In this document: piece after piece, positions 8,001 through 12,927 of the stretch | Position numbering within the stretch: the stretch's first letter is position 1 | How the letters are laid out: the number at the start of each line of letters is the position of its first letter | Source: Ignavibacteriales bacterium | GTDB taxonomy: Bacteria; Bacteroidota; Ignavibacteria; Ignavibacteriales; Melioribacteraceae | Direction: 5' to 3' | NCBI GenBank assembly: GCA_007280825.1 | Contig: QYQI01000016.1 | Span: 1-12,927, forward strand | Length of the DNA stretch: 12,927 bases | Notes under the pieces: generated by a model | Seen by the model: the letters and a program-made list of their open reading frames with translations, nothing else | What the model was told of the DNA's origin: nothing | Database searches by the model: none | Program-made: the position numbers and the translations under genes

Positions 8001-8350
8001 ATAGTGTTCATCCTTTCGAGGACGCGCGTTCGTGCAAAATAAGTATCTACACCATCTTCGAAGATTACGAATACGAAAGCCATACCGAACATTGAAGTTG
8101 CACGGACAGCTTTTACGTGAGGCAATCCTTGTAAACCGGAGACTATTGGAAAGGTAATTTGGTTCTCAATTATCTGGGGTGATCGTCCCATCCACTCAGT
8201 GAAAATTATTACTTGATTTTCAGAAAGATCGGGTATGGCATCAACCGGCAAATTAACAACGCTATAGATTCCAAAACCGATCACAAGCAGATAAATCAGA
8301 ATCACAATGAATCTGTTCTGCGAAGACCATTCAATTATTTTTTCAATCAT
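5003..8350 (-). CDS. cusA: CusA-type heavy-metal RND efflux pump (Cu+/Ag+)
   Basis: This 1115-residue inner-membrane proton-driven transporter expels metal through CusB and the TolC-type channel. The N-terminus (IIEWSSQNRFIVILI...) and the pattern of two blocks of membrane helices (about 12-32, 340-500, 530-550, 925-1095) with two large periplasmic loops are standard for the family. Asp403 in VGVIVDSSIVLVENA is the expected proton-relay residue. Met569 (LYMPVTLPG), Met619 (APLSMIET) and Met668 (NRINMLSTG) line up with E. coli CusA Met573, Met623 and Met672, all at the same offset of four. CzcA-type pumps lack this triad, so Cu+/Ag+ is the likely cargo. A Ser/Gly/Met-rich insert occupies about 788-846. 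Only a weak GAGAA precedes the ATG. The order pump-channel-adaptor differs from the usual channel-adaptor-pump. Confidence 0.95.
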   Translation of the reverse strand: MIEKIIEWSSQNRFIVILIYLLVIGFGIYSVVNLPVDAIPDLSENQVIIFTEWMGRSPQIIENQITFPIVSGLQGLPHVKAVRATSMFGMAFVFVIFEDGVDTYFARTRVLERMNTIQAQLPGGVVPSLGPDGTGVGHVYWYTVEGKGYDLGALRAVQDWYIRYKLSSVDGVAEVASIGGFVKQYQVDVNPTDLRAYNLTVADVVNAVQRSNNEVGGKILEVSDAEYFVRGQGYIKSKDDVENTVIKTASNGIPILIKNVASVSLGGDIRRGAMEKNGEGQVVGGIVVMRTGENAQRVIDRVKEKIKEITPGLPPGVEIVTSYDRSTLIKEAVGTLERALIEASITVSIMVMIFLLHFRSIVRILIELPIAILIAFILMYLFGISSNIMSLGGIILAVGVIVDSSIVLVENAYRNLAKAIEEKGHLTPEEYKRISIDSAKQVGRAIFFSELIILVSFLPVFLLTGQEGKLFHPLAYTKSFALIGSAIVVISLIPVLMTMLMRGKFKPEDKNPTTHFFIKLYAPVIHWVLKHRKITIAINVIALLITIPMILNTGSEFMPPLDEGSILYMPVTLPGASIAEVNRILQEQDKIIKSVPEVHHVLGKTGRAETATDNAPLSMIETIILLKPKSEWRPGITKQDIVAELDSKLQIPGVRNGWTQPIINRINMLSTGVRTDIGFKIFGPDLDTLETYAIKAEKLLKTVNGAADVVAERVQNGYYLDIQIKRGIAARYGVNIRDLQDIIEIAIGGQNLGIVIEGRMRFPIRMRYQKDYRDNIEELKSLIVPVALSNPMAVQSSSSSMSGGISNSGGMSSSMGSSSQASIIPQASNTQNDFSLTSTNQNAITYLPLAELADINLVTGPPMISSENGMLRSIVFMNTRGRDMGNVMVDAKKVIENGLKLPAGYSYTWSGQYESKVRAQQTIEIIMPIVFLLIYLLLYLTLKNYVEAGVVMLSVPFALIGGMYMVYILGYNFSVAVWVGFIALYGIAVETGVIMVVYLHEALDRRIRDHQKGKRGPITDVDIYEATVEGSVLRLRPKLMTVFTAMVGLVPIMWATGTGSDVMKPLTAPMIGGLLTSAVHVLVVTPILFTMMKEHALKKGTLEISKMADWMKEGE
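5011..5015 (-). promoter_or_regulatory. Ribosome binding site of the channel gene, inside the end of cusA
   Basis: GGAGG on the minus strand lies within the last codons of cusA, whose stop codon is 5005-5003. Nine bases separate it from ATG 5001, against none from the alternative GTG at 5010. This decides the start and suggests translational coupling of pump and channel. Confidence 0.6.
5813..5991 (-). other. Ser/Gly/Met-rich insert in the second periplasmic loop of CusA
   Basis: About 59 codons (residues 788-846) encode runs such as QSSSSSMSGG, GGMSSSMGSSS and a Gln/Asn/Thr-rich remainder. In E. coli CusA as I remember it, the corresponding place between the loop strand and the ITLADVADI-like strand is only a few residues long. 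The reading frame passes through cleanly, so it is a true in-frame expansion. It is probably disordered; its Met residues could touch metal. Confidence 0.6.
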
Positions 8351-8364
8351 AATGTTTTCTCAAT

Positions 8365-8475
8365 ATATTTTAAGATTCTCTCAGTGGTTATCTGAAAATT
8401 CTCAATGAACTCTGCGAAAAAATCACTATACAGAGAATACGGAGTATGTCCATAAAGCCACCAAGAAGTAGTTAA
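8365..8475. repeat. Decayed dispersed-repeat-like sequence upstream of cusA
   Basis: The gap before cusA holds TCTCAGTGGTTA, CAATGAACTCTGCG, CAGAGAATACGGAG and, inverted, TTGGTGGCTTTATGG. These resemble the CTCTGTGGTTA / ACACAGAG / TTGGTGGCTTT elements that I remember as recurring between genes in many environmental bacterial genomes. No coding frame or tRNA-like fold is seen. Resemblance is by eye and memory only. Confidence 0.35.
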
Positions 8476-8506
8476 CTTCTATTAATGGAATGAAATTAGT
8501 GAAAAA

Positions 8507-8944
8507 TCAAATAAGAAGAGTAGAGCTTAATAAAAAGGGAGGGGGGCTATGTTCCTTATCTATTCTTTGCTTGAAATTAGCATTGAATAACTGTGTTTGT
8601 TGATCAACATAAAAGGGAATTACAGCTATAAGATTCTCTTTCTGTAATTCAAAATTCTTCTGAACTGTGTAATCTGAATTTTTATCAATATTGGTGTGAA
8701 TACATCCGCAGTTAGAGAGACTGTGACTTGTAAATGGCTCGTTGATATCGCATCTTGAATGAGTTTCATCAGCCACCTCATTTATTTCTTCACAGCATGA
8801 ATGAACTTTCTTGATTTCTTTTTTAGTGTGGCAGCAATCGGATGGATTTACATTTGCAATAAATCCGCTTAATGTAAAAATCAATTGCAGACATAGAATA
8901 AAAAAAGCGAACTTTTTCGTTATTTCTTTATAAATTTTGTTCAT
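8507..8944 (-). CDS. Cys-rich exported protein at the head of the copper locus
   Basis: This 145-residue protein belongs to no family I recognise. A hydrophobic segment at 12-30 (FAFFILCLQLIFTLSGFIA) acts as signal peptide or membrane anchor. The outer part carries paired and spaced cysteines: CCH (37-39), CC (50-51), Cys65 and CGC (79-81), with several His nearby. This is a likely soft-metal-binding or disulfide-bonded region. The end reads EHSPPPFLLSS then TLLI, a Pro-rich then hydrophobic tail. It lies 156 bases before cusA on the same strand and is the first gene of the run, divergent from the TPR gene. Small Cys/His-rich exported proteins beside metal pumps often sense or buffer metal; that role is only inferred. 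The ribosome binding site is weak (GAAG). Confidence 0.75.
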   Translation of the reverse strand: MNKIYKEITKKFAFFILCLQLIFTLSGFIANVNPSDCCHTKKEIKKVHSCCEEINEVADETHSRCDINEPFTSHSLSNCGCIHTNIDKNSDYTVQKNFELQKENLIAVIPFYVDQQTQLFNANFKQRIDKEHSPPPFLLSSTLLI

Positions 8945-9000
8945 TCTACTTCGTATTGTCTCTTAATAAAATAAAGATTTTTTTGCTGATTAAAAAAAGT

Positions 9001-9008
9001 TATTTTTG
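9001..9008 (+). promoter_or_regulatory. Possible Bacteroidota-type -7 box for the TPR gene
   Basis: TATTTTTG matches the Bacteroidota -7 consensus TAnnTTTG exactly and lies 55 bases before the ATG at 9064. A TTTG at 8982-8985 could be the -33 box, but the 15-base spacer is shorter than usual. The stretch is T-rich, so a chance match is possible. Confidence 0.3.
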
Positions 9009-9063
9009 CAACCACTGATTCAACAATTAGTTACTCAAATTAGTTTCAACTTAAGAGGAATTT

Positions 9064-9687
9064 ATGAAGATTAAACCGATTTACATTTATTTAGCTGTAT
9101 TTGTGATTTTTATTGCGGCTGTTCTTTTCTTTTCGAATGCAGCAAAAAATTCTAATACGGCAAGAGAATTAAATCCTAATGCACAAATACCCAGCGATGA
9201 CGTTCATAAAGGGATGGCACAGCAGGGCAATGGAGATATGCCTTCTAAATCCAATGTGATGAAAGAAGCTGTCGAAAAAATGAACGCACTTAAAGCTGCA
9301 GTTGAAAAGAATCCTAATGATACTTTAAAAGTCCGCGAATATGCTGAGATGGTTCAAGCTCATGATCCTGATGAAGCTATTAAACTTTATGAAAATATTT
9401 TAAAAGTTGGACCAAAAAGAATCGATCTGATATTAGAACTTACTTTTCTTTATTTCAGTAAAGGTGATCTGAAAAAAGCAGAAGAATACAACAATAAAGT
9501 GCTTAATCTTGATAAGACCAATATGATTGCTAATTATAATCTTGGTGGTTTAGCTCAAGCAAAAGGAGATTTTCAAAAAGCAAAAAGTATTTGGCTTGAT
9601 TTAGCGAAGAAATACCCAAACACACAAATCGGGCATATGGCGGGAGAACTTGCAAAACAACTCGATCAGATGTCTCCGAAAAAATAA
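9064..9687 (+). CDS. Membrane-anchored TPR protein
   Basis: This 207-residue protein has an N-terminal hydrophobic segment (residues 6-24) and a soluble part expected in the periplasm. About 30-65 is a polar linker. From about 86 to 186 there are three tetratricopeptide-like repeats: one around DPDEAIKLYENIL, one with LELTFLYFSKGDLKKAEEY, and one with YNLGGLAQAKGDFQKAKSIW. The G-[DN]-x-x-x-A pattern and helix spacing are typical. TPR proteins make protein contacts; the anchored layout recalls the TPR subunits used in cytochrome c maturation, but that link is not shown here. AGAGGA (9054-9059) precedes the ATG. It is divergent from the copper locus and followed by a terminator, so it is probably a single-gene unit. 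Confidence 0.85.
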   Translation: MKIKPIYIYLAVFVIFIAAVLFFSNAAKNSNTARELNPNAQIPSDDVHKGMAQQGNGDMPSKSNVMKEAVEKMNALKAAVEKNPNDTLKVREYAEMVQAHDPDEAIKLYENILKVGPKRIDLILELTFLYFSKGDLKKAEEYNNKVLNLDKTNMIANYNLGGLAQAKGDFQKAKSIWLDLAKKYPNTQIGHMAGELAKQLDQMSPKK

Positions 9688-9701
9688 TTTATCTCAGCTA
9701 A

Positions 9702-9738
9702 GTAAAAATCCAACTTCTTTAAGATGTTGGGTTTTTAC
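9702..9738. terminator. Bidirectional intrinsic terminator
   Basis: GTAAAAATCCAAC (9702-9714) pairs with GTTGGGTTTTTAC (9726-9738) over 13 pairs with one G-T wobble and an 11-base loop. Both arms give T-runs on their own strand, so it can end transcription of the TPR gene from the left and of the stress-protein cluster from the right. Confidence 0.8.
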
Positions 9739-9759
9739 CCCAAAATTCATCTAAGAATT

Positions 9760-10233
9760 CTACATCTTCGAGTTATACTGAAATCCCTTTACAGGTTCCC
9801 TTAAAGTTAATACGGGACAAGGAGCTTTGCGAACTACTTTTTCTGCAGTACTGCCAAATAATAAATGCTCAACACCAGTGTGTCCGTGAGTAGCAATTAT
9901 AATTAGATCAATATCATTAGCAGAAGCTGTTTCGATAATCTCAACAAATGGTTTACCAGTCTTGATTAAAATTTCTACTTGTGAATTACTGTTGATAATA
10001 TCTTTAGCAAGTTTTTTTAATTCCTCTTCTGCACGTGAATGAAGATCAATATCAGTTGACGGAATTGCAACTTGACCCATACTGAAATCTGCAGGGTAGA
10101 TCATTGGTTCTACAACATAGATCAAATAGATCTTTGCATTGAACTGTTTTGCAAACTGGGCTGCATACTTAAGTGCATTCTTTGAATAGTCTGAAAAATC
10201 AATTGGCACTAAGATTTTTTTTATCTGTTCCAT
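9760..10233 (-). CDS. Universal stress protein (UspA family), single domain
   Basis: This 157-residue cytoplasmic protein has the UspA fold, usually a dimer that may bind ATP. The start KKILVPIDFSDYSKNAL gives the first strand with Asp12. The end carries ATHGHTGVEHLLFGSTAEKV, matching the nucleotide-binding G-2x-G-9x-G-S/T motif: Gly117 and Gly127-Ser128 are present, but the first Gly is Ala114. Some ATP-binding members vary there, so ATP binding remains likely. CPVLTLR (139-145) is the normal last strand. AAGGAG (10240-10245) precedes the ATG and overlaps the stop of the upstream cyclic-nucleotide-domain gene, so the two are co-transcribed. Together they suggest a stress or redox response unit, by inference. 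Confidence 0.93.
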   Translation of the reverse strand: MEQIKKILVPIDFSDYSKNALKYAAQFAKQFNAKIYLIYVVEPMIYPADFSMGQVAIPSTDIDLHSRAEEELKKLAKDIINSNSQVEILIKTGKPFVEIIETASANDIDLIIIATHGHTGVEHLLFGSTAEKVVRKAPCPVLTLREPVKGFQYNSKM

Positions 10234-10243
10234 GGCTTTCTCC

Positions 10244-10777
10244 TTACTTTGAAAGTGTTTTATTGTAAAGAGTAAAATAATCTTGATTCAAATTTCGTAA
10301 TCGTGTTGCAACAATTTGTGATATACCTCTTAATATTTGTATCCCTTCTTTAGAATGAGTTTCAACGAACTCATCAAGATCAGGCTTAAATATTACAGCT
10401 ACTTGAGAATCTTTCAGAGCAATTGCCGATGCAGATCTTTTTTCTTCATCAAGTAAAGCAAGTTCACCAAAAAAATCGCCTCGTGTTAACAAAGAAAGAT
10501 CAAATCTTTCACCGACAGTATCTTGTGTTATTAAAATTTCTCCGCGAATAATAATATATAATCCAATTCCTGGATCGTCTTGAAAAAAAACATACTCGTT
10601 TGCTGCATAAATTCTATTATGAATTACCTTCATCAGTAGTTTAATTTTTTTATTACTGAGATTTTTAAAGGGAGGCATAGAAAGTAATACTTCTTCCAAT
10701 TCACTTTTTTCAGTTGGAGTCTTAAAAAGGTTTGCCCAAAAACTACTTTTTGTCATCCCTTGATAATTGTTTTCCAT
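10244..10777 (-). CDS. Stand-alone cyclic-nucleotide-binding domain protein
   Basis: This 177-residue protein is a CRP-like sensor domain without a DNA-binding part. Residues 35-145 form the beta-roll (MPPFKNLSNKKIKLLM, then FFQDDPGIGLYIIIRGEI). The phosphate-binding cassette is GDFFGELALLDEEKRSASA (100-118): Glu105 and the Arg114-Ser115 pair that hold the cyclic phosphate and ribose in cAMP receptors are kept. The C-terminal helix continues to residue 177 with no helix-turn-helix, so it should act through protein contact, possibly with the stress protein encoded 10 bases downstream. AGAGG (10783-10787) lies before the ATG and touches the stop codon of the HisA-like gene upstream. Ligand binding is likely but not proven; many such stand-alone domains bind no nucleotide. 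Confidence 0.9.
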   Translation of the reverse strand: MENNYQGMTKSSFWANLFKTPTEKSELEEVLLSMPPFKNLSNKKIKLLMKVIHNRIYAANEYVFFQDDPGIGLYIIIRGEILITQDTVGERFDLSLLTRGDFFGELALLDEEKRSASAIALKDSQVAVIFKPDLDEFVETHSKEGIQILRGISQIVATRLRNLNQDYFTLYNKTLSK

Positions 10778-10786
10778 AATTACCTC

Positions 10787-11539
10787 TTAATTAAAAATTC
10801 CGGCTTCGGCAACGCGCCAAATTTTTTGACACGGAAATTTATTTTCATAAAGCGCCCGTCCAATTATAACAGAATCAACATATTCAGAAGCAGTATGCTG
10901 TAATTTAATTAAATCTTCAAAACTACCAATACCTCCTGAGTGAGTTACTTTTGTTTCAGCTGCTTCGGCAATTTGTTTTGACAACTCAATGTTTGGACCC
11001 GTCATCATACCGTTAGTGGAAACATCAGTTACAACAATTCTTTTTGCACCGCAAGAATTTAAGAATTTTGCATATTGAATTGCGCGTAAGTGAGTTCTTT
11101 GTTGTCTTCCTCTGGTAATTACTTCATCATTAATAACATCAATAGCAGCAACAACTTTATTCGGAGTAAATTCATCTAATATTTTTATGAACTCTCTTGG
11201 ATTCTCAAATGCCATTGATCCAATAACAACCCGTGCAACTCCTAAATCAAATGCTTCTTTTGCATCATCAAAAGTTCTAATTCCACCGCCAAGTTCGATC
11301 GGGATAACAACTGATTCGCAAATCTTTCTGATAATTTCAAAATTTGTATGTGTATGTTCATGTGCCGCATTAAAATCTACTACATGAATACATTTTGCAT
11401 TCTCTGCCCGCCAAATCATAGCCATATCAACCGGATCATTTGCGTATTCTATGCAACCTAAATCCGATATACCTTGTACGACGCGAACTGTTTTGCCGTC
11501 TTGTATATCAATCGAAGGTATGACTAAGATTTTTGCCAT
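10787..11539 (-). CDS. hisA: HisA-like phosphoribosyl isomerase, with Asn at the conserved R-D-G Asp
   Basis: This 250-residue TIM barrel is of HisA length (about 240-250). HisA isomerises ProFAR to PRFAR in histidine synthesis. Asp11 (IPSIDIQDGK) and Asp134 (AAIDV) match the catalytic aspartates Asp7/Asp129 of Salmonella HisA, and Thr171 matches the catalytic Thr. Phosphate loops are GGGIRT (84-89), GSMAF (107-111), SGGIGS (201-206) and GRALYE (227-232), so both halves of the double-phosphate site are present. The conserved S-R-D-G loop reads STNG (174-177), so Asp176 is Asn. The usual VDLDGA is VDFNAA. No other histidine gene is in view. The downstream neighbours are signalling proteins. 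No Shine-Dalgarno sequence precedes the ATG. It could be a true but diverged HisA or a relative with a changed reaction. Confidence 0.85.
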   Translation of the reverse strand: MAKILVIPSIDIQDGKTVRVVQGISDLGCIEYANDPVDMAMIWRAENAKCIHVVDFNAAHEHTHTNFEIIRKICESVVIPIELGGGIRTFDDAKEAFDLGVARVVIGSMAFENPREFIKILDEFTPNKVVAAIDVINDEVITRGRQQRTHLRAIQYAKFLNSCGAKRIVVTDVSTNGMMTGPNIELSKQIAEAAETKVTHSGGIGSFEDLIKLQHTASEYVDSVIIGRALYENKFPCQKIWRVAEAGIFN

Positions 11540-11672
11540 TTAATTAAGGAAGTTTTTTGAGTGACAATTGAAAAATAGGGAAATGGGAGTTAAAAGAAAA
11601 TTTAATACATCGAACCAATCTCTTAAATCAAATAAATAAACAAATAAGTTATTCAATACTATTGTTTTTGGT

Positions 11673-11678
11673 TATAAT
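11673..11678 (+). promoter_or_regulatory. Perfect -10 hexamer TATAAT in the hisA/hydrolase divergent gap
   Basis: TATAAT is preceded at two more bases' distance by TTTTTG but has no good -35 box. It would give a leader of about 50 bases for the hydrolase gene. It is an alternative to the 11697-11727 candidate. The rest of 11540-11734 shows no gene. Confidence 0.3.
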
Positions 11679-11696
11679 ACTCGCGTGAATGAATTC

Positions 11697-11727
11697 TTGA
11701 CTTTACCGCCTCAAAACCTCATATTTG
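11697..11727 (+). promoter_or_regulatory. Possible Bacteroidota-type promoter giving a near-leaderless hydrolase mRNA
   Basis: TTG (11697-11699) and CATATTTG (11720-11727) lie 20 bases apart. The second box matches TAnnTTTG at all but its first base. The expected start of transcription, about seven bases on, falls almost at the ATG at 11735. That would explain why no ribosome binding site is seen before this gene. Confidence 0.35.
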
Positions 11728-11734
11728 ACACTGT

Positions 11735-12568
11735 ATGAATAAAGACTACACTTTTTCTGCTTCTGACCGAGAAAAACTTAGAATAACAACTTATTTAGAT
11801 AAAAGTCTTTTCTTCGGTAAAACTCTTGTTTTTGTTCACGGATTCAAAGGATTTAAGGATTGGGGATTTGGTCCTTACTTAGGCGAATATTTAGCAAATA
11901 AAGGATTTTTTGTAATTACATTTAATTTTTCGCATAATGGAGTAGGTGAAAATAAAACAGAATTTACAGAGCTTGAAAAATTTGCTAAAAACACATTCTC
12001 TCGTGAGATTAAAGAGTTAAATGAAATCATTTCTGCTTTCAGAAATGATTTTTTTGAAGTAAAAGGAAATACTCCATTAGGGTTGATTGGTCATAGTCGT
12101 GGAGGGGCAATAGTTCTTTTAACAGCATCAAAACGAAATGATGTTGATTCAATTGTTACTTGGGCTGCTATTTCGAGGTTAGATCGCTATTCAAAAAGGC
12201 AAAATCAAGAATGGCGGAAAAAAGGTTTTTTTGAAATTTTGAATACACGCACTAATAAAATGATGAGATTAGATATCGAGTTACTTAATGATATTGAGAA
12301 TAACTCAAATAGTTCTTTAAATATTGAAAACGCAGTAAAAAATCTAAATATACCGTTACTCATTGCTCACGGCGAACAGGATCTTGCAGTTCCAATCGCA
12401 GAAGCAGAACAACTTTATAAATGGTCTGATAAATCGAGAACAGAATTTTATAAACTATTTAGTACCGGCCACACATTTGATATTGTTCACCCGTTTAACG
12501 GTACATCAGAGAAGTTTGACAAGCTTTTAGATAAAACAACTAATTTTTTTGTAAATCATCTTAATTAG
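11735..12568 (+). CDS. Alpha/beta hydrolase (serine esterase/lipase type)
   Basis: This 277-residue cytoplasmic protein has no signal peptide. The fold is read from FVHGFKGF (33-40, the oxyanion HG after strand 3), the nucleophile elbow GHSRG with Ser121 (119-123), Asp216 in HGEQDLAVP and His246 in GHTFD, a complete Ser-Asp-His triad in the right order. Residues 145-200 form the variable cap and lack a recognisable signature. The substrate is unknown: candidates are short acyl esters or an acyl-thioester. Its stop codon (12566-12568) overlaps the ribosome binding site of bioY, so the two are a transcriptional pair. A role in pimeloyl-ester cleavage like BioH is a tempting guess from position alone. 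No Shine-Dalgarno sequence precedes the start. Confidence 0.88.
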   Translation: MNKDYTFSASDREKLRITTYLDKSLFFGKTLVFVHGFKGFKDWGFGPYLGEYLANKGFFVITFNFSHNGVGENKTEFTELEKFAKNTFSREIKELNEIISAFRNDFFEVKGNTPLGLIGHSRGGAIVLLTASKRNDVDSIVTWAAISRLDRYSKRQNQEWRKKGFFEILNTRTNKMMRLDIELLNDIENNSNSSLNIENAVKNLNIPLLIAHGEQDLAVPIAEAEQLYKWSDKSRTEFYKLFSTGHTFDIVHPFNGTSEKFDKLLDKTTNFFVNHLN

Positions 12569-12576
12569 AGGGATTT

Positions 12577-12927
12577 ATGACTTCGAAAGAAAAAGTAAAA
12601 AATAACTCACTGTTAACAACACTCATTAATGTGAGAAGCTCGGAATTATTTTGGATAATAACATTTTCAGTTTTAACAGCTTTATCAGCACAGGTAGCGG
12701 TTCCTACTCAACCTGTTCCTTTTACACTTCAGACAATGCTGGTTTTACTATCCGGTGCGTTTCTTGGTTCGCGTAATGGTGCATACAGTCAAATATTATA
12801 TTTAGCTGTTGGTGTAATGGGAGTGCCGGTATTTGCCGGTTTCACCTATGGTATTGCAAAATTATTTGGACCAACTGGTGGATATCTACTCACGTTTCCA
12901 TTCGCAGCTTTTTTAGTCGGATATATT
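12577..12927 (+). CDS. bioY: Biotin transporter BioY, 5' part (cut by window end)
   Basis: The ATG at 12577 opens a frame that runs off the window after 117 codons; full BioY proteins are near 190 residues. BioY is the substrate-binding membrane subunit (S component) of the ECF-type biotin uptake system and in some bacteria works alone. The visible part has the family hallmarks: QPVPFTLQTMLVLLSGAFLG (about 46-65), the YLAVGVMGVPVFAG block and GPTGGYLLTFP, with hydrophobic helices between. About 25 polar residues precede the first helix, a little longer than usual. GAGGGA (12568-12573) is the ribosome binding site and overlaps the hydrolase stop codon. No biotin-operator (BirA site) was seen upstream. 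Confidence 0.93.
   Translation, partial: MTSKEKVKNNSLLTTLINVRSSELFWIITFSVLTALSAQVAVPTQPVPFTLQTMLVLLSGAFLGSRNGAYSQILYLAVGVMGVPVFAGFTYGIAKLFGPTGGYLLTFPFAAFLVGYI

Noticed and set aside
7050..8095. Several plus-strand frames opposite cusA
   Set aside because: They mirror the coding strand of a clear RND gene, lack ribosome sites and resemble no protein family.
5003..8350. Calling the pump CzcA (Zn/Co/Cd)
   Set aside because: The three cleft methionines typical of Cu+/Ag+ pumps are all present at matching positions.
8945..9063. A sigma-70 type promoter (TTGAAT ... TAACTT) for the copper locus on the minus strand
   Set aside because: Both boxes are poor and the spacing is short in a very AT-rich gap; not distinguishable from chance.

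Overview
The window is AT-rich, with Lys/Asn/Ile-rich proteins. It looks like a chromosomal segment of a Bacteroidota/Chlorobi-group bacterium, most plausibly of the Ignavibacteria type. That placement is inferred from protein style, from promoter-like boxes of the Bacteroidota kind and from two decayed repeats; no rRNA or other marker gene is present to confirm it.

Positions 86-8944, minus strand: a periplasmic copper/silver-handling locus. Read in the direction of transcription it holds a Cys-rich exported protein (8944-8507), the RND pump cusA (8350-5003), a TolC-type outer-membrane channel (5001-3616), the adaptor cusB with its own metal-binding domain (3575-2295), a small exported metal-binding protein (2242-1913), a membrane-anchored monohaem cytochrome c (1814-1293), a decayed C-terminal piece of a sensor histidine kinase (1266-1150), a second small metal-binding protein (1053-715) and a third one fused to a YHS-like Cys domain (695-126). 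A good intrinsic terminator (86-117) closes the run. The pump keeps all three methionines that carry Cu(I)/Ag(I) in E. coli CusA, so the cargo is probably Cu+/Ag+ rather than Zn/Co/Cd. The small proteins probably bind metal in the periplasm and may hand it to CusB/CusA. All three share an unusual layout: an EF-hand-like DKNxDGKV loop running directly into a heavy-metal-binding domain.

Positions 9064-9738, plus strand: a membrane-anchored TPR protein, divergent from the copper locus. It ends at a bidirectional terminator (9702-9738) shared with the convergent cluster that follows.

Positions 9760-11539, minus strand: a tight cluster of hisA-like, cyclic-nucleotide-binding-domain protein and universal stress protein genes, with gaps of about 10 bases. 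The HisA-like protein keeps two catalytic aspartates and both phosphate-binding loops, but has Asn where HisA normally has the Asp of the R-D-G motif.

Positions 11735-12927, plus strand: an alpha/beta hydrolase followed at once by the start of bioY (biotin transporter), cut off by the window edge. I found no tRNA, rRNA, CRISPR array, insertion sequence or integrase.
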